Positions 15,778 through 24,604 are shown, counted from the stretch's first letter. The stretch: 54,539 nucleotides of DNA from Oscillospiraceae bacterium (GCA_902764825.1 CACWXL010000009.1:1-54539); one strand, 5' to 3'. Numbers and translations: made by a program. Notes: generated from the letters alone by a model not told the origin.

Positions 15778-16188
15778 TCATTGATTCTTCAGGCTATCAA
15801 ACCACTTCTTCCTGAATGCCTCTTGTTCTGCTGTGTATACATATCTCTCCATTTCACAATAATCCCAAAAACCATGAACATCATCCATTCTGGCGGGTTT
15901 TCCCATTTCTACCAGATAAACAACATCAAGATCGCGCATCATTCCCGATTGGACAGCATTTATCCTGGCTGCGTTGCACATAATTCCCCAGGCCATTTTC
16001 AGCATCTTGTCCCTAAGTAATTGGAATGCAGAAAACATATCATCTGCCTGAGCTTCAAACTCTACTGTGTCAACCACAGTCTTTAATTCAAAATGATCAC
16101 CATGATCATTTACAAGAATTTCAATCTGCTTTTCTTTCTCGTAATATCCAAGATCAGCTACTGTTACTTGATAAGTTTCAGAATACAT
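15778..16188 (-). CDS. hypothetical protein, paralogous to the gene at 4139-4657
   Basis: 136 residues from ATG 16188 (GGGTGA at spacing eight; the GTG nine bases upstream is less likely). The central region (AFQLLRDKMLKMAWGIMCNA, then DVVYLVEMGKPARMDDVHGF, then QEAFRKKWFDSL) aligns with the 172-aa protein near 4.4 kb. Soluble, function unknown. The short gap from the NADAR gene suggests possible cotranscription. Confidence 0.55.
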   Translation of the reverse strand: MYSETYQVTVADLGYYEKEKQIEILVNDHGDHFELKTVVDTVEFEAQADDMFSAFQLLRDKMLKMAWGIMCNAARINAVQSGMMRDLDVVYLVEMGKPARMDDVHGFWDYCEMERYVYTAEQEAFRKKWFDSLKNQ

Positions 16189-16238
16189 ATTTTTCACCCA
16201 AACACCTTAAAATCCAGTTGGTCTAATATACTGTTAAT

Positions 16239-16721
16239 TTATATGTCCAGCATCTCCATTGACTTCTTGCCTGTGAAATTTTCTCCCAAATGGTTTGCCC
16301 ACTTTTCCGTGTAGAACGAAAAGTATGATTGTTCGGGCTTTTTTACCATTCCCCATATAACACTTGGCAATCCTACTATCAGAAAGTAAAGCGGACCCAG
16401 GATAAGTGACTGTATAGTGTGGCCATACTCATGAACTATAAGTCTTTCACGTATCTCATCATCGCTGAAATGATATTTATCCGCGTTATAAAACCTTGCC
16501 TGTGGAGGAATAAAAATGAACAGTCCAAAAGATATTCCATAGGGTCTTTTCCAAAACGTGGCTATAGAACCTTTGTAGAACATATGCTTTTCGCCATAAC
16601 TGATCAAACACATGATCAGTCCGACCAGCGTTTGAATGATTCCCCAACTGCATTGAAAGATAATATACGGAAAATACTTAATGTTCATTTGTTCCATTGA
16701 TAACTTCAGTGTATTACTCAT
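16239..16721 (-). CDS. small membrane protein with HEYGH metalloprotease-like motif
   Basis: 160 residues. Two hydrophobic regions flank a motif IVHEYGHTIQSLI at about 95-107, of the HExxH zinc-ligand type, and a downstream YTEKWANHLG could provide the third ligand. A basic aromatic start of the soluble part (FYKGSIATFWKRPYG) and AWG-like segments recur in small membrane peptidase-like proteins of Clostridia. Activity is unproven. The ribosome site is weak. Confidence 0.6.
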   Translation of the reverse strand: MSNTLKLSMEQMNIKYFPYIIFQCSWGIIQTLVGLIMCLISYGEKHMFYKGSIATFWKRPYGISFGLFIFIPPQARFYNADKYHFSDDEIRERLIVHEYGHTIQSLILGPLYFLIVGLPSVIWGMVKKPEQSYFSFYTEKWANHLGENFTGKKSMEMLDI

Positions 16722-16762
16722 CTTATAGTTATATCAAAACCGTCACTTTTTCTTTCACCTTC

Positions 16763-17254
16763 TCAAATTATCTCCTTGCCGCAGTTCGGACAGAATCGCC
16801 TTGCTTCTCCCCTGTACCCGCAGGAACATTGGAATTCACCTTCGGCAAGAGGGACATCTTCTTTGACCCTGACAAGAACTACATCTTCTTTATGACCGTC
16901 ATTAAGATCCATCATCTCCAGGTGAAGCTCTTCGTTGCCATACCAGGCCTCCGATACTCTGTATATTGTCTTATCGCCCTCATATACAATACGGTTATTC
17001 AGGTTTATCTTTATCTCTTCACCATCATGGATCGTGTAAGCTGCTGCCATCATTCCGATCATCAGTCCTCCCCGGTTCTGCCCGGACAGCATGACATCCG
17101 TTACGCCGTATGAGGAGGAAAGCTTTCCGGACGCATATCGTATCTCAATTCCGGCAAAACGGCTGAGAACAGCTTCGCATGAACCTTTCACATCTTTCCA
17201 TGTACCTTCAAGTTTTTGGTAGTACTTATAATCCGGATTTGCAGTTGATGTCAT
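16763..17254 (-). CDS. zinc-ribbon protein, 163 aa
   Basis: The start is taken at ATG 17254 (AAAGGATAGG upstream); the longer ORF would begin at a GTG with no ribosome site. A beta-rich N-terminal domain ends in a zinc ribbon CSCGYRGEARRFCPNCG. A hydrophobic stretch near residues 70-85 (MIGMMAAAYTI) may be membrane or core. Unknown function. A 21-bp piece of this gene is repeated exactly at 21939-21959 (see findings). Confidence 0.55.
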   Translation of the reverse strand: MTSTANPDYKYYQKLEGTWKDVKGSCEAVLSRFAGIEIRYASGKLSSSYGVTDVMLSGQNRGGLMIGMMAAAYTIHDGEEIKINLNNRIVYEGDKTIYRVSEAWYGNEELHLEMMDLNDGHKEDVVLVRVKEDVPLAEGEFQCSCGYRGEARRFCPNCGKEII

Positions 17255-17370
17255 TTTTCCTATCCTTTCAAATGTATATCCTGTTAATTGATCCACTCGG
17301 ACTTGTCCTGAAAATATAACGGTCTCCTTAAAGATTTAGAATTGCCGTCTTTGCCCATTAATCAATTTTC

Positions 17371-18741
17371 TTAATACTTATTCTGAGTTTTTCCGGCCAT
17401 CCATTGCCTGTCCATCTCCTGTATCCGTCTGCAGATCTCTCTAACCTTATCCACATATTTATTTCTGTCGATAGTAATCTTGTCTATCTGCTTTTCGATG
17501 TCAGCGATCGAATCAGATATAGTTTTGTGGGCATACAGAGCAGGCTTGTTTTCTTCACCGGGATTGTAATCAACAACTATATGATCCCTCCTGTAAAGAA
17601 GATCTTTACGTTGCCTCTCCAGAGGTTTGAGCTTGTTGTCTTCTGTGAGGATCAGTCTGTATGTATCCGCCATTTCGATAAGCTCTTCAAAATAAGGCTT
17701 GTCGCTGTCAAGAGCTTTTTCGAGCGCGCATTCAATGCGCGAACGGAGATTATTTACCCAGAAGTTAGAGATATCGTCCTCGACTTTTATGCAGCTCCAT
17801 TTTGCAGAACTTAACACGCTTCCGCGCAGAGCTTCGAAATTATGCGGGTCAAGCATCAGCATATATGAGTATCTCTGGTATGCTTCGCTGAATTCCTGCT
17901 TTACCAGAGCTTCCTTAGCCTTTTTATTTGGCTCACCCCAAAAAAGTGAAGTGCCGTACGCAACGCCGCAGAATCCGCATTCGCAAAGACTTCTCTTCGC
18001 ATCAATCAGCAGCTGACCTCCGCACTTAATGCAATTGATGTTGGAAATAGATTCTGCATCTGGATTCACATCAGCTTTGTTAATACTCGAAGAGTAAACA
18101 ACCTGCTCTTCAGGTTTGGGCTCAGTCATCTTCAATTTGGCGCAGTTTAATCTGAGTTCTCTCTCAAGCTCTTTGATGTTCTGATTTAATAAATCCGCGT
18201 TTTGCCTGTCGCATGAAGCAATTCCTTTTAACGCCAGATCTGGATTACCATATTGTTTATTCGCAAGGTTTCTGAGTCGTGTCCTGGTCAGGTCTGCATT
18301 ATAGTCTCTCTCTTCGATCAATTTGCGGTATTCTACGCAAAGATTTAATACAGTACCAAGATGCTCGAAATACTCGTAACCTGAGCAGTCTTCAGCATGC
18401 TGAGCGAGAACAGCTCTCGCTTTGTCCAGATCATGTCTTATGAGCTTTTTTGGATATACCAGATCTTTTTTATCAGGTATCTTGCCGGCACAAAGGACAA
18501 GTCCGAGCAGGGCTTCAAAACTCTTTGGATTCTTATCGTAAAGTTCCTTGTATCTCTCGTACGCGGATTTGTATTCCATCCTCTTCAGGCACAATTCAGC
18601 CTGACTTAAGATATCTTTCCTGTGATATTCAACCAAGTTGACCATTGTGCCGCAAAACGGACAATCAAGGATCTTCTGATCGCTGTCGATATTGAGAACA
18701 CCGCCACAACGAGTGCAAACATAACTAATCAATTTGGCCAT
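17371..18741 (-). CDS. internally duplicated zinc-ribbon/TPR-like protein
   Basis: 456 residues made of two related halves. Each half opens with a zinc ribbon (Cys9/12/27/30, then Cys227/230/243 or 245/248) followed by a TPR-like helix pair: AYERYKELYDKNPKSFEALL and AYQRYSYMLMLDPHNFEALR. Long helical, probably coiled segments end each half. A related but ribbon-less protein is at 35953-36693. Role unknown; cytosolic by sequence. AGGT supports the ATG. Confidence 0.65.
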   Translation of the reverse strand: MAKLISYVCTRCGGVLNIDSDQKILDCPFCGTMVNLVEYHRKDILSQAELCLKRMEYKSAYERYKELYDKNPKSFEALLGLVLCAGKIPDKKDLVYPKKLIRHDLDKARAVLAQHAEDCSGYEYFEHLGTVLNLCVEYRKLIEERDYNADLTRTRLRNLANKQYGNPDLALKGIASCDRQNADLLNQNIKELERELRLNCAKLKMTEPKPEEQVVYSSSINKADVNPDAESISNINCIKCGGQLLIDAKRSLCECGFCGVAYGTSLFWGEPNKKAKEALVKQEFSEAYQRYSYMLMLDPHNFEALRGSVLSSAKWSCIKVEDDISNFWVNNLRSRIECALEKALDSDKPYFEELIEMADTYRLILTEDNKLKPLERQRKDLLYRRDHIVVDYNPGEENKPALYAHKTISDSIADIEKQIDKITIDRNKYVDKVREICRRIQEMDRQWMAGKTQNKY

Positions 18742-18746
18742 ATAGT

Positions 18747-18833
18747 TTACCTGTCATTCATACATCCTATAGTTATTTCTTCGATCCTGTTGCCGTTAGC
18801 GTATTTCTTTATATATATTTTTGTCCTCGCCAT
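18747..18833 (-). CDS. possible mini-ORF, 28 aa
   Basis: ATG at 18833 directly after a stop in the same frame. The product is basic (MARTKIYIKKYANGNRIEE...) and ends just before the zinc-ribbon gene start at 18741. There is no ribosome-binding site, so it may be a leader peptide or chance. Confidence 0.25.
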   Translation of the reverse strand: MARTKIYIKKYANGNRIEEITIGCMNDR

Positions 18834-18877
18834 TTATTCATAAGGTTGCGGATTGGTTATATATCTGTGATGTCCAT

Positions 18878-19516
18878 TCACGATTTTCCGGTGCAATAAC
18901 CTACTACACGGCCGACGGCCACGATATTGCCAGTATTTCCTTCTGCATCCGTATCAAGGCTGTCCATGAAATCCTGGAGCTTTATAGCCGGAGTTCCGAG
19001 GCTGCCCTTGACTCTTTCTACTGGTGCTTTGAGCGCGAAAACATAGATGTTGTACTGATTTGTTGATCCCGACGGAGGGTTAGGTCCGACGTAATCGGCT
19101 TTAGATGCTTCTCCTTGAGAGAAAGCAGAAGTTGCCCAGCCCTGGGGGAGGTTTGTTTCGGTGATACCGTCTTTCTTCCAGTGGATGATGTTTGCGGCGG
19201 TCAGGTCGACCATGTAGATGACATAAGTGGTTGCGCCTTCTACGGGCTCCCAGGAGAGCTGCGGAGAGGCATTCCCGCCCTGGAATACACAGTCATCGAT
19301 CCAATACTTGCCGTCAAGGCTCTCTGAGGTAACCTTAAAGGCCGGATAAGCGCTGACGAATTTATCATCGCTGTTATCAGCCGGTTCATCAGCAGGTGCA
19401 TCAGTTGTGACTTCTGTATCCGCGGATGCTGAAGTTGACGGAGCGGGTTCTTTCGAGCAGGCTGCTAAGCCTAAAGCGAGTGTTCCGACGAGGATGATTG
19501 ACAGAAATTTACGCAT
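18878..19516 (-). CDS. YbhB/YbcL-type (PEBP) lipoprotein
   Basis: 212 residues from ATG 19516 (AAGGAG site; the longer ORF start lacks one). The signal peptide MRKFLSIILVGTLALGLAAC ends in a lipobox with Cys20. A Ser/Thr/Ala linker and a phosphatidylethanolamine-binding-protein fold follow, with SPQLSWEPVEGATTYVIYMV, HWKKDGI and YVGPNPPSG. PEBP proteins of this bacterial subgroup have no settled function; ligand binding is likely. It is a cell-surface lipoprotein. The gene upstream is a Cys-rich mini-ORF. Confidence 0.85.
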   Translation of the reverse strand: MRKFLSIILVGTLALGLAACSKEPAPSTSASADTEVTTDAPADEPADNSDDKFVSAYPAFKVTSESLDGKYWIDDCVFQGGNASPQLSWEPVEGATTYVIYMVDLTAANIIHWKKDGITETNLPQGWATSAFSQGEASKADYVGPNPPSGSTNQYNIYVFALKAPVERVKGSLGTPAIKLQDFMDSLDTDAEGNTGNIVAVGRVVGYCTGKS

Positions 19517-19559
19517 ATTGTTTCTCCTTACATATAGTGGAAAAGTGTCTGTTATCCGG

Positions 19560-19727
19560 TTAAACAGAGTGCTGATCATCCTTTCTCCAGAACGAGAAAC
19601 GGAATCCTTTACCGTATCCTATCTTCTCATAAAACGGACAGAAAGAGCAACATTTGAGGCAACAATCCTTAACCGGCGCCACAAGAGGTTGCAAACAGTC
19701 CCAGGGCCCGAAAAAACCACACCACAT
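19560..19727 (-). CDS. Cys-rich mini-protein, 55 aa (candidate)
   Basis: The ATG at 19727 has GGGGGG about seven bases upstream. The product begins MWCGFFGPWDCLQPLVAPVK, then CCLKCCSFCPFYEK, and ends in a basic aromatic tail (YGKGFRFSFWRKDD). Nearly all Cys lie in pairs spaced like a metal or disulfide knot. It lies between the terminator of the upstream anti-sigma gene and the PEBP lipoprotein start, so it is either a separate small gene or a leader. Not recognised. Confidence 0.5.
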   Translation of the reverse strand: MWCGFFGPWDCLQPLVAPVKDCCLKCCSFCPFYEKIGYGKGFRFSFWRKDDQHSV

Positions 19728-19760
19728 TACACTACCCCCCACGTCACAGCACAAAGCAAA

Positions 19761-19784
19761 GAGCTGCCTCATTGAGACAGCCCC
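19761..19784 (-). terminator. rho-independent terminator after the anti-sigma gene
   Basis: On the minus strand GGGGCTGTCTC-AAT-GAGGCAGC forms an eight-base-pair stem with one wobble, followed by TCTTTGCTTTG. It lies seven bases downstream of the 19791 stop. Confidence 0.6.
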
Positions 19785-19790
19785 TGTTTA

Positions 19791-20726
19791 TCACATCTTA
19801 TCGAAGTAGAATGAATCTGCAATATCCTTAATGTCTTTGTCCGTGTAATTATTCGGATTGCCATCGTAATCAAACGGCATGATATTTATCACCACAAAGC
19901 TATTTTTGAGGTTTGCCGTGATGAATGTTCTTCTCCTGCCTCTGACGTCTTTGCCCTCTGAGATCGTGACCGGAATTCCGCTCTTTGTCATATATGTATA
20001 CTCTTCAAAGCCTTCATTGGTTCCGACATTGACAGTTACAGTGTCAAAATACCCTCTCACGCATCTTCTTATCTGGAAATTGTACTTGTTTTTATAAAGT
20101 GCATCCATCTGGAAAGTTCCGTCATCGTAGAAGTATGCGCCGCCGGTAATGTTATCATTAAAGATATCTCCGACCTTTTCCTCGAGCCTTTTCTCATCAC
20201 CATCGTCAAAGCCCGTATGAAGCTTAAGATTGTATTTTGCCGTTATCTCATCGACCTTATCAGCCATCTCCTGCGAGTAAATAAGATATGAACCATACTT
20301 TTCCCCAAACGGATCTATGCCTGTGCGCTTTTGTTCCGCATCAGCTTCATCCAGGATCTTCCCGTCACGGTCGTAGCTTTGCTCGAATTTGTTCCACTCG
20401 GCAGATGCCTTATATTCAGGCGTATCAGGATATCCCTGCAGCGACCATTCCTCGCGAGGAGGCATTGAATGCTTAATGTCTTCTTCGATCGACGGACCCC
20501 ATGAGCTTCTTCCGAAGGATAAAGGTCCGATCCCGCCGGTGATAGCAGCATAGGCAGTGGCGCCCATCGCTGTCACTACTGCCGCAACCAGAACAGTCGT
20601 TACGACTTTTTTCTTCACATTATGCCTGGGCAACTCGGTAGTCTTCGCGGTTGAAGTCATAAGCTTCTCGCGCATTTCCGCTTTCTTTGCAACATCCATT
20701 TTTATCTTATCTGTAGTATCTCTCAT
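19791..20726 (-). CDS. anti-sigma-like single-pass membrane protein
   Basis: 311 residues: a cytosolic charged N-terminus (1-44), a membrane helix at 45-66 (VVTTVLVAAVVTAMGATAYA), and a long extracytoplasmic domain. About half of the residues match by eye the protein at 52269-53237 (shared SSWGPSIEEDIK, YSQEMADK, LKLHTG, QIRRC, GYFDTV). It follows its own ECF sigma gene with an ATGA overlap, so it likely restrains it. The ectodomain may sense an outside signal. It ends at a terminator. Confidence 0.75.
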   Translation of the reverse strand: MRDTTDKIKMDVAKKAEMREKLMTSTAKTTELPRHNVKKKVVTTVLVAAVVTAMGATAYAAITGGIGPLSFGRSSWGPSIEEDIKHSMPPREEWSLQGYPDTPEYKASAEWNKFEQSYDRDGKILDEADAEQKRTGIDPFGEKYGSYLIYSQEMADKVDEITAKYNLKLHTGFDDGDEKRLEEKVGDIFNDNITGGAYFYDDGTFQMDALYKNKYNFQIRRCVRGYFDTVTVNVGTNEGFEEYTYMTKSGIPVTISEGKDVRGRRRTFITANLKNSFVVINIMPFDYDGNPNNYTDKDIKDIADSFYFDKM

Positions 20727-21202
20727 AAATATTCCTCCAATCCTATCCTCATCATTGCTTTGCCCCTGTTGATCCTTACTGCAACGGCTGATTCGGATAT
20801 CTTCAGTATTCCGGCGATATCCTTGTAAGAGTAACCTGCATAATAGTGCAGGTAGATCGGCATCCTGAACTGACCGTCCAGGTTCATGAGTTCATCAAAG
20901 ACTGCCTTGTTTCTCTCATTGAAATCATCGAAATACTGCAGCTCGTTTTCTGCAGACTCAAGATCAACGTCTTTCTGACGGGATGCTGTCCTGAAATAAT
21001 CCCTGCAGCTGTTGGCCGTCATGGTGAAAAGATAAGTCTTTTCCTTACCGGGTTTAATGGATACTTTATCGTCAAGAAGCTTTAAAAACACATCCTGAAC
21101 AATATCTTCAGCATCGTGCTTGGAACCCGAGTAGTAGACGGCAAATCTGTAAAGATCATCAGCATAAGCATCAAATAATCTGACTACATCTTCATTTTTC
21201 AA
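20723..21202 (-). CDS. ECF sigma factor
   Basis: About 159 residues from TTG 21202, which has GGAGG seven bases upstream (an upstream GTG lacks a site). Region 2 is MKNEDVVRLFDAYADDLYRF...DAEDIVQDVFL and region 4 is YKDIAGILKISESAVAVRI. It pairs with the membrane anti-sigma gene that overlaps its stop by four bases. A CGTC-ATATAGGTGA segment upstream resembles an ECF -10 box. Confidence 0.85.
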   Translation of the reverse strand: MKNEDVVRLFDAYADDLYRFAVYYSGSKHDAEDIVQDVFLKLLDDKVSIKPGKEKTYLFTMTANSCRDYFRTASRQKDVDLESAENELQYFDDFNERNKAVFDELMNLDGQFRMPIYLHYYAGYSYKDIAGILKISESAVAVRINRGKAMMRIGLEEYL

Positions 21203-21247
21203 AATTTCTGCCTCCGGTGTTATTTGAGATCTCACCTATATGACGGA

Positions 21248-21343
21248 TCAGAACACCATTTTCTTACAGAAGAATTCTGCCGTCTTTTTGCAGACTTCTT
21301 CCATGGTGGCCTCATCCGGCAAATGGAGGCTGTCGATCTTCAT
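21248..21343 (-). CDS. possible mini-ORF, 31 aa
   Basis: Between the lipoprotein stop and the sigma gene, an ATG frame encodes MKIDSLHLPDEATMEEVCKK and ends in a basic Cys-containing tail. The composition is protein-like, but there is no clear ribosome site. It may be a small gene or debris of a larger one. Confidence 0.3.
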   Translation of the reverse strand: MKIDSLHLPDEATMEEVCKKTAEFFCKKMVF

Positions 21344-21370
21344 GGTGGTTACCGGCCCTGTTCACACGAA

Positions 21371-21910
21371 CTAGGCATGTTCTCTCTTTCCAAATTCTTC
21401 CACGGTCTTATATTTACCGGTATCAGGATCCTTTTCCAAATACTCTATGTAGTAGATTCCGACTTTATCTTTGTCTTTTGAATCCTTGAGAATGCCGCTC
21501 ACAAAAACACGTGCACCGTCATCGTTGACGTAGTACATCGTGTAAGTAAATTTGTTCCCGTCCGGCCTGTAATGGTTCCCCTCAGGATCGCTCGGATCGC
21601 CCACGAATTTGAATGAAGTATATCTGTCCATGTCTTTGGACGAAGTATTCTCTATGTCACACTTGTCAAGAAACTCCTGCAGATCATCTTCGGTCAGATC
21701 GGTTTTCTCAAGCATATAAGGCGCCATGAGTTCATAAAGATCGCCGGCATCCTTTTCCACTATTGCCTCAGCCACTTCTTCGCGGTCAAAATCCCATCTG
21801 TTGCTGTCCTTGTCAAACACTGAACATCCGCCCGCCATAACAGTGGACAAAACAATAAACATAACAATACAGATCAGATATCCGTCCCTATTCTTTCTCA
21901 TAAACATCAT
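21371..21910 (-). CDS. lipoprotein of unknown function (DUF5104-like)
   Basis: 179 residues. A hydrophobic N-terminus ends with VMAGGC, a plausible lipobox (Cys about 29). The mature part is acidic with WDFDREEVAEAIVEKDAGDL and a C-terminal strand region. The start could be at the ATG three codons in. The domain resembles DUF5104-type lipoproteins of Firmicutes. It is a surface protein upstream of the sigma operon; any link is unclear. Confidence 0.6.
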   Translation of the reverse strand: MMFMRKNRDGYLICIVMFIVLSTVMAGGCSVFDKDSNRWDFDREEVAEAIVEKDAGDLYELMAPYMLEKTDLTEDDLQEFLDKCDIENTSSKDMDRYTSFKFVGDPSDPEGNHYRPDGNKFTYTMYYVNDDGARVFVSGILKDSKDKDKVGIYYIEYLEKDPDTGKYKTVEEFGKREHA

Positions 21911-21968
21911 TCTTTATATCGCTTTGCCGCTGTTAAGGACAGCTTCGCATGAACCTTTCCTGTGTTTT

Positions 21969-22763
21969 CTATCCTAACAACTTATCAATATCCGTCTCAC
22001 CATATGATTTCGAGGGCAATACAGTACACCGGTCCGGAAACAGTTCTTCACATATCCTGAGCTCAAGTTCCTGCCTGTGCACCCAATGCCTGACCAAGCC
22101 GTCTTCGCCCTCGAGGCCGCATCTTACTGCATGAGGACTGTTGTTGAAATAATCACAAATCATCGAAAACCAGACTTCATTGCCTTTATCATCGACCCGG
22201 GTCTGCCGTGCTGTCTCAAGATTCCTTCTGATATCATCAGGTTCCGCCTTAAGATAAGCAATATGGATCTGCTTATCTCCTATAGCATTCTTAATGTCTC
22301 TGTAGAAATCTATAATGGCCTCGTCCGGCATATCACGGAACAGTATCATGTCCTCCACGATATTTTGAAAAAGAGCACACTCCGTGATCAAAGGTACACC
22401 GTCCCAGCTGCCGTAACGCTTCAAAACGATTTCTTTGAACCGCTCAAAGGATACACTGTTGTTATATATCTCATATTTTTCCATCGCCTGATAAAAGCTC
22501 CGGTCATCAGTCCGGATCTTTGTATAACAGACAACCGCATGATCATCTTCAAAATGAGTCTTTGCTTCTATCTCCGGTCTCAACGCGGAGAAATGATCCA
22601 TAATATCAATATATCGATCTCTGTCTATATATGCGCACCAGGCAAGTTCTACCGGAGAATAGTCGCCCTCTTCAAGGACTCTATGGTCCGGACATTTCTC
22701 TGATAAAAGCTTTACGAGAGTGCTCTTACCGCTTCCCTGTATACCTTCAACGAAATATGTCAT
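21969..22763 (-). CDS. P-loop NTPase/kinase-like protein
   Basis: 264 residues. Walker A is GIQGSGKST (7-15) in a thymidylate- or adenylate-kinase-type context. A later Arg-rich region (DDIRRNLETARQTR) may form a lid. It probably binds or phosphorylates a small molecule or nucleotide, but the substrate is not determinable. The next gene upstream, a methyltransferase, ends eight bases before this start, so the two are likely cotranscribed. The ribosome site is weak (AGGTAAT). Confidence 0.65.
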   Translation of the reverse strand: MTYFVEGIQGSGKSTLVKLLSEKCPDHRVLEEGDYSPVELAWCAYIDRDRYIDIMDHFSALRPEIEAKTHFEDDHAVVCYTKIRTDDRSFYQAMEKYEIYNNSVSFERFKEIVLKRYGSWDGVPLITECALFQNIVEDMILFRDMPDEAIIDFYRDIKNAIGDKQIHIAYLKAEPDDIRRNLETARQTRVDDKGNEVWFSMICDYFNNSPHAVRCGLEGEDGLVRHWVHRQELELRICEELFPDRCTVLPSKSYGETDIDKLLG

Positions 22764-22771
22764 GTTCCGTA

Positions 22772-23566
22772 TTACCTGCCGTTTTCAACCAGTTCTACTA
22801 ATCTATATATCTTCCTGTACATTTTACCTGTAAACATCAACTTGAAAAACCTTTTATCAAATCCTTGAAGTTCATCTACCAGTTCAGGAGGGGTCAGCGA
22901 ATGCTCCGCTTTAAACCGGATCTGCAATCCTTTAAGCAGGGCATTGATATCGTCTATGCCATAGACTGTCGTTACTCCGACATCATTTATTGGATTTTTG
23001 TACTTGGACGCTTTCGCACCGAACACGGTATATATATCCATCAGGATATGAACGGACTCGTACTTTTCCTGCAGCACCGCAAGAAAAGCCCTGAGCTGCT
23101 CGTTAGTAAGATACATGCTTATGCCTTCAAGAATGACGATCACGTTATTGCTGTCCGGCAGAGCTCTTACCTGCTCAGGATCAGATGCGTTCAATTCGTG
23201 CATTTGATATGTTGATGTCTCTTCGTAATAGCGTCTGCGCATCGATATAACATCCGGGAAATCACAATCAAGCCAGAGTTTGGGATGATTCTTTACCCGC
23301 TGACACCTGCTGTCCAGGCCGCAGCCTATGTGAAGGACCAAAGCACCGGGATCCTGTTCTATCATGGAATCAGTCCACTCATCAAATATCCTGGCCCTCA
23401 TCGCCATGTTATATGCCAGCCATTTGGAAGCAGACTTTCCCTTTACCGGAAAAGCTTCCTTCTCCCAGATCTTCTCAGCAAAAGGATCGCTCAGAATAAT
23501 ATTCTTCCTGCTTACCCTGGCCTTTCCGTATAGCGGAATAAATAATGTCCTGTTAACTTCGTTCAT
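22772..23566 (-). CDS. class I SAM methyltransferase, TcmP/LCMT-like
   Basis: 264 residues. The SAM motif is LVLHIGCGLDSR (77-88), followed by LWLDCDFPDVI and a later VIVILEGISMYL, the pattern of leucine-carboxyl-methyltransferase and polyketide O-methyltransferase relatives. It likely methylates a small-molecule carboxyl or hydroxyl group. It is adjacent to and upstream of the P-loop kinase-like gene. The target is unknown. Confidence 0.8.
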   Translation of the reverse strand: MNEVNRTLFIPLYGKARVSRKNIILSDPFAEKIWEKEAFPVKGKSASKWLAYNMAMRARIFDEWTDSMIEQDPGALVLHIGCGLDSRCQRVKNHPKLWLDCDFPDVISMRRRYYEETSTYQMHELNASDPEQVRALPDSNNVIVILEGISMYLTNEQLRAFLAVLQEKYESVHILMDIYTVFGAKASKYKNPINDVGVTTVYGIDDINALLKGLQIRFKAEHSLTPPELVDELQGFDKRFFKLMFTGKMYRKIYRLVELVENGR

Positions 23567-23602
23567 GTATCTGTTGATTATCCCGGCTTATGAGTGCTGT
23601 TA

Positions 23603-24205
23603 TCAGCTGTTAATAGCCATATCCTCGTCCCAGTATTTTTCCTTTTGTCTGAGCATATACATAATATTGTCTTCGCTGAACAATCTGAAGTGATTTAAGT
23701 CAACGCCGACATTAAACCCGAAAGATTTCCAAAGCCCGCCGTATCTGTGTGTGTGACCGAATAAAGTCTGACAATCCTTAGCATGGTCAGTGGGCTTATG
23801 TGTAAGGAAGAACTTTTCGCCGTTTATATCAACATAATCATTCAGCTTTACGTCATCGAATCTGCATGAGGGATCTGTCAGGCAGTATTCCCGGAACTTA
23901 TCAAAAGACCCGTTAAAAAAGTCGTCAATTGCACGCTGCTCATTGTTTCCGATAATGAGGATGATATGCGCATTTATCTGCTTTGATACGGCAAGACCGC
24001 TGCGGAAATCCTTCTCGGTCCCGGGTCCGCAGTTACAAAAATCTCCGATGACATATATGGTATCATCCGAAGATGCCTGTTCATTCCAGATCCTTATCTG
24101 CTCTTCCGTATACTCATTTATATCCTTGAACGGCCGGTTATCACGAATCATGATCTCCTTTGAATCCGAACCAAAATGCGTATCTGCAGTAAACCAGTTG
24201 CTCAT
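23603..24205 (-). CDS. metallophosphoesterase
   Basis: 200 residues with the calcineurin-type metal-binding motifs in order: DTHFGS (8-13), GDFCNCG, GNNEQ, THKP and GHTHRYG. It is a small cytosolic two-metal phosphoesterase; no substrate is implied. Its start overlaps the DUF3021 stop by four bases (ATGA), so it is cotranscribed with the LytTR-DUF3021-CPBP group upstream. Confidence 0.85.
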   Translation of the reverse strand: MSNWFTADTHFGSDSKEIMIRDNRPFKDINEYTEEQIRIWNEQASSDDTIYVIGDFCNCGPGTEKDFRSGLAVSKQINAHIILIIGNNEQRAIDDFFNGSFDKFREYCLTDPSCRFDDVKLNDYVDINGEKFFLTHKPTDHAKDCQTLFGHTHRYGGLWKSFGFNVGVDLNHFRLFSEDNIMYMLRQKEKYWDEDMAINS

Positions 24206-24600
24206 TGCTCATTTCCTTTCCTGATGTGCTCGTTGATATAACCGATGTCTCTTTTGACCGTAAAAGCATCGATCACGAAAGCAAGTGCCAGCACGACACC
24301 TACATAGATAAATGCCATCCAGAAATTACTCGGGAAGAACCATCCCACTATAAATCCAAACAGCATTACGATCCCGGAGAAGACAAAGTATTTAATGATG
24401 TAACTCACCACGATCGTGAGTGACAGGTATTCATCGAAAAGGAAATTCACAACCGTAATTATCAGTGCGAGGCCAAAAAGCGCCAGCACGAGGGAGATCT
24501 CTGCCGTTATGCCCGACCAGATGATCGACAATGTAAATACCGCAAGTATCATCAATGCAGCAAGTATGCATGTATCTTTTAGGATTTTCCTGACAGGCAT
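24202..24600 (-). CDS. DUF3021-family membrane protein
   Basis: 132 residues with four hydrophobic helices and little else, the shape of DUF3021 proteins, which are typically encoded next to LytTR regulators and thought to modulate them at the membrane. GAGGT precedes the ATG. It lies between the LytTR gene and the phosphoesterase gene. Confidence 0.75.
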   Translation of the reverse strand: MPVRKILKDTCILAALMILAVFTLSIIWSGITAEISLVLALFGLALIITVVNFLFDEYLSLTIVVSYIIKYFVFSGIVMLFGFIVGWFFPSNFWMAFIYVGVVLALAFVIDAFTVKRDIGYINEHIRKGNEQ

Positions 24601-24604
24601 TTAC

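Noticed and set aside
22077..22703. 208-codon plus-strand ORF
   Set aside because: Lies wholly antisense to the P-loop kinase-like gene; no ribosome site and no recognisable fold.
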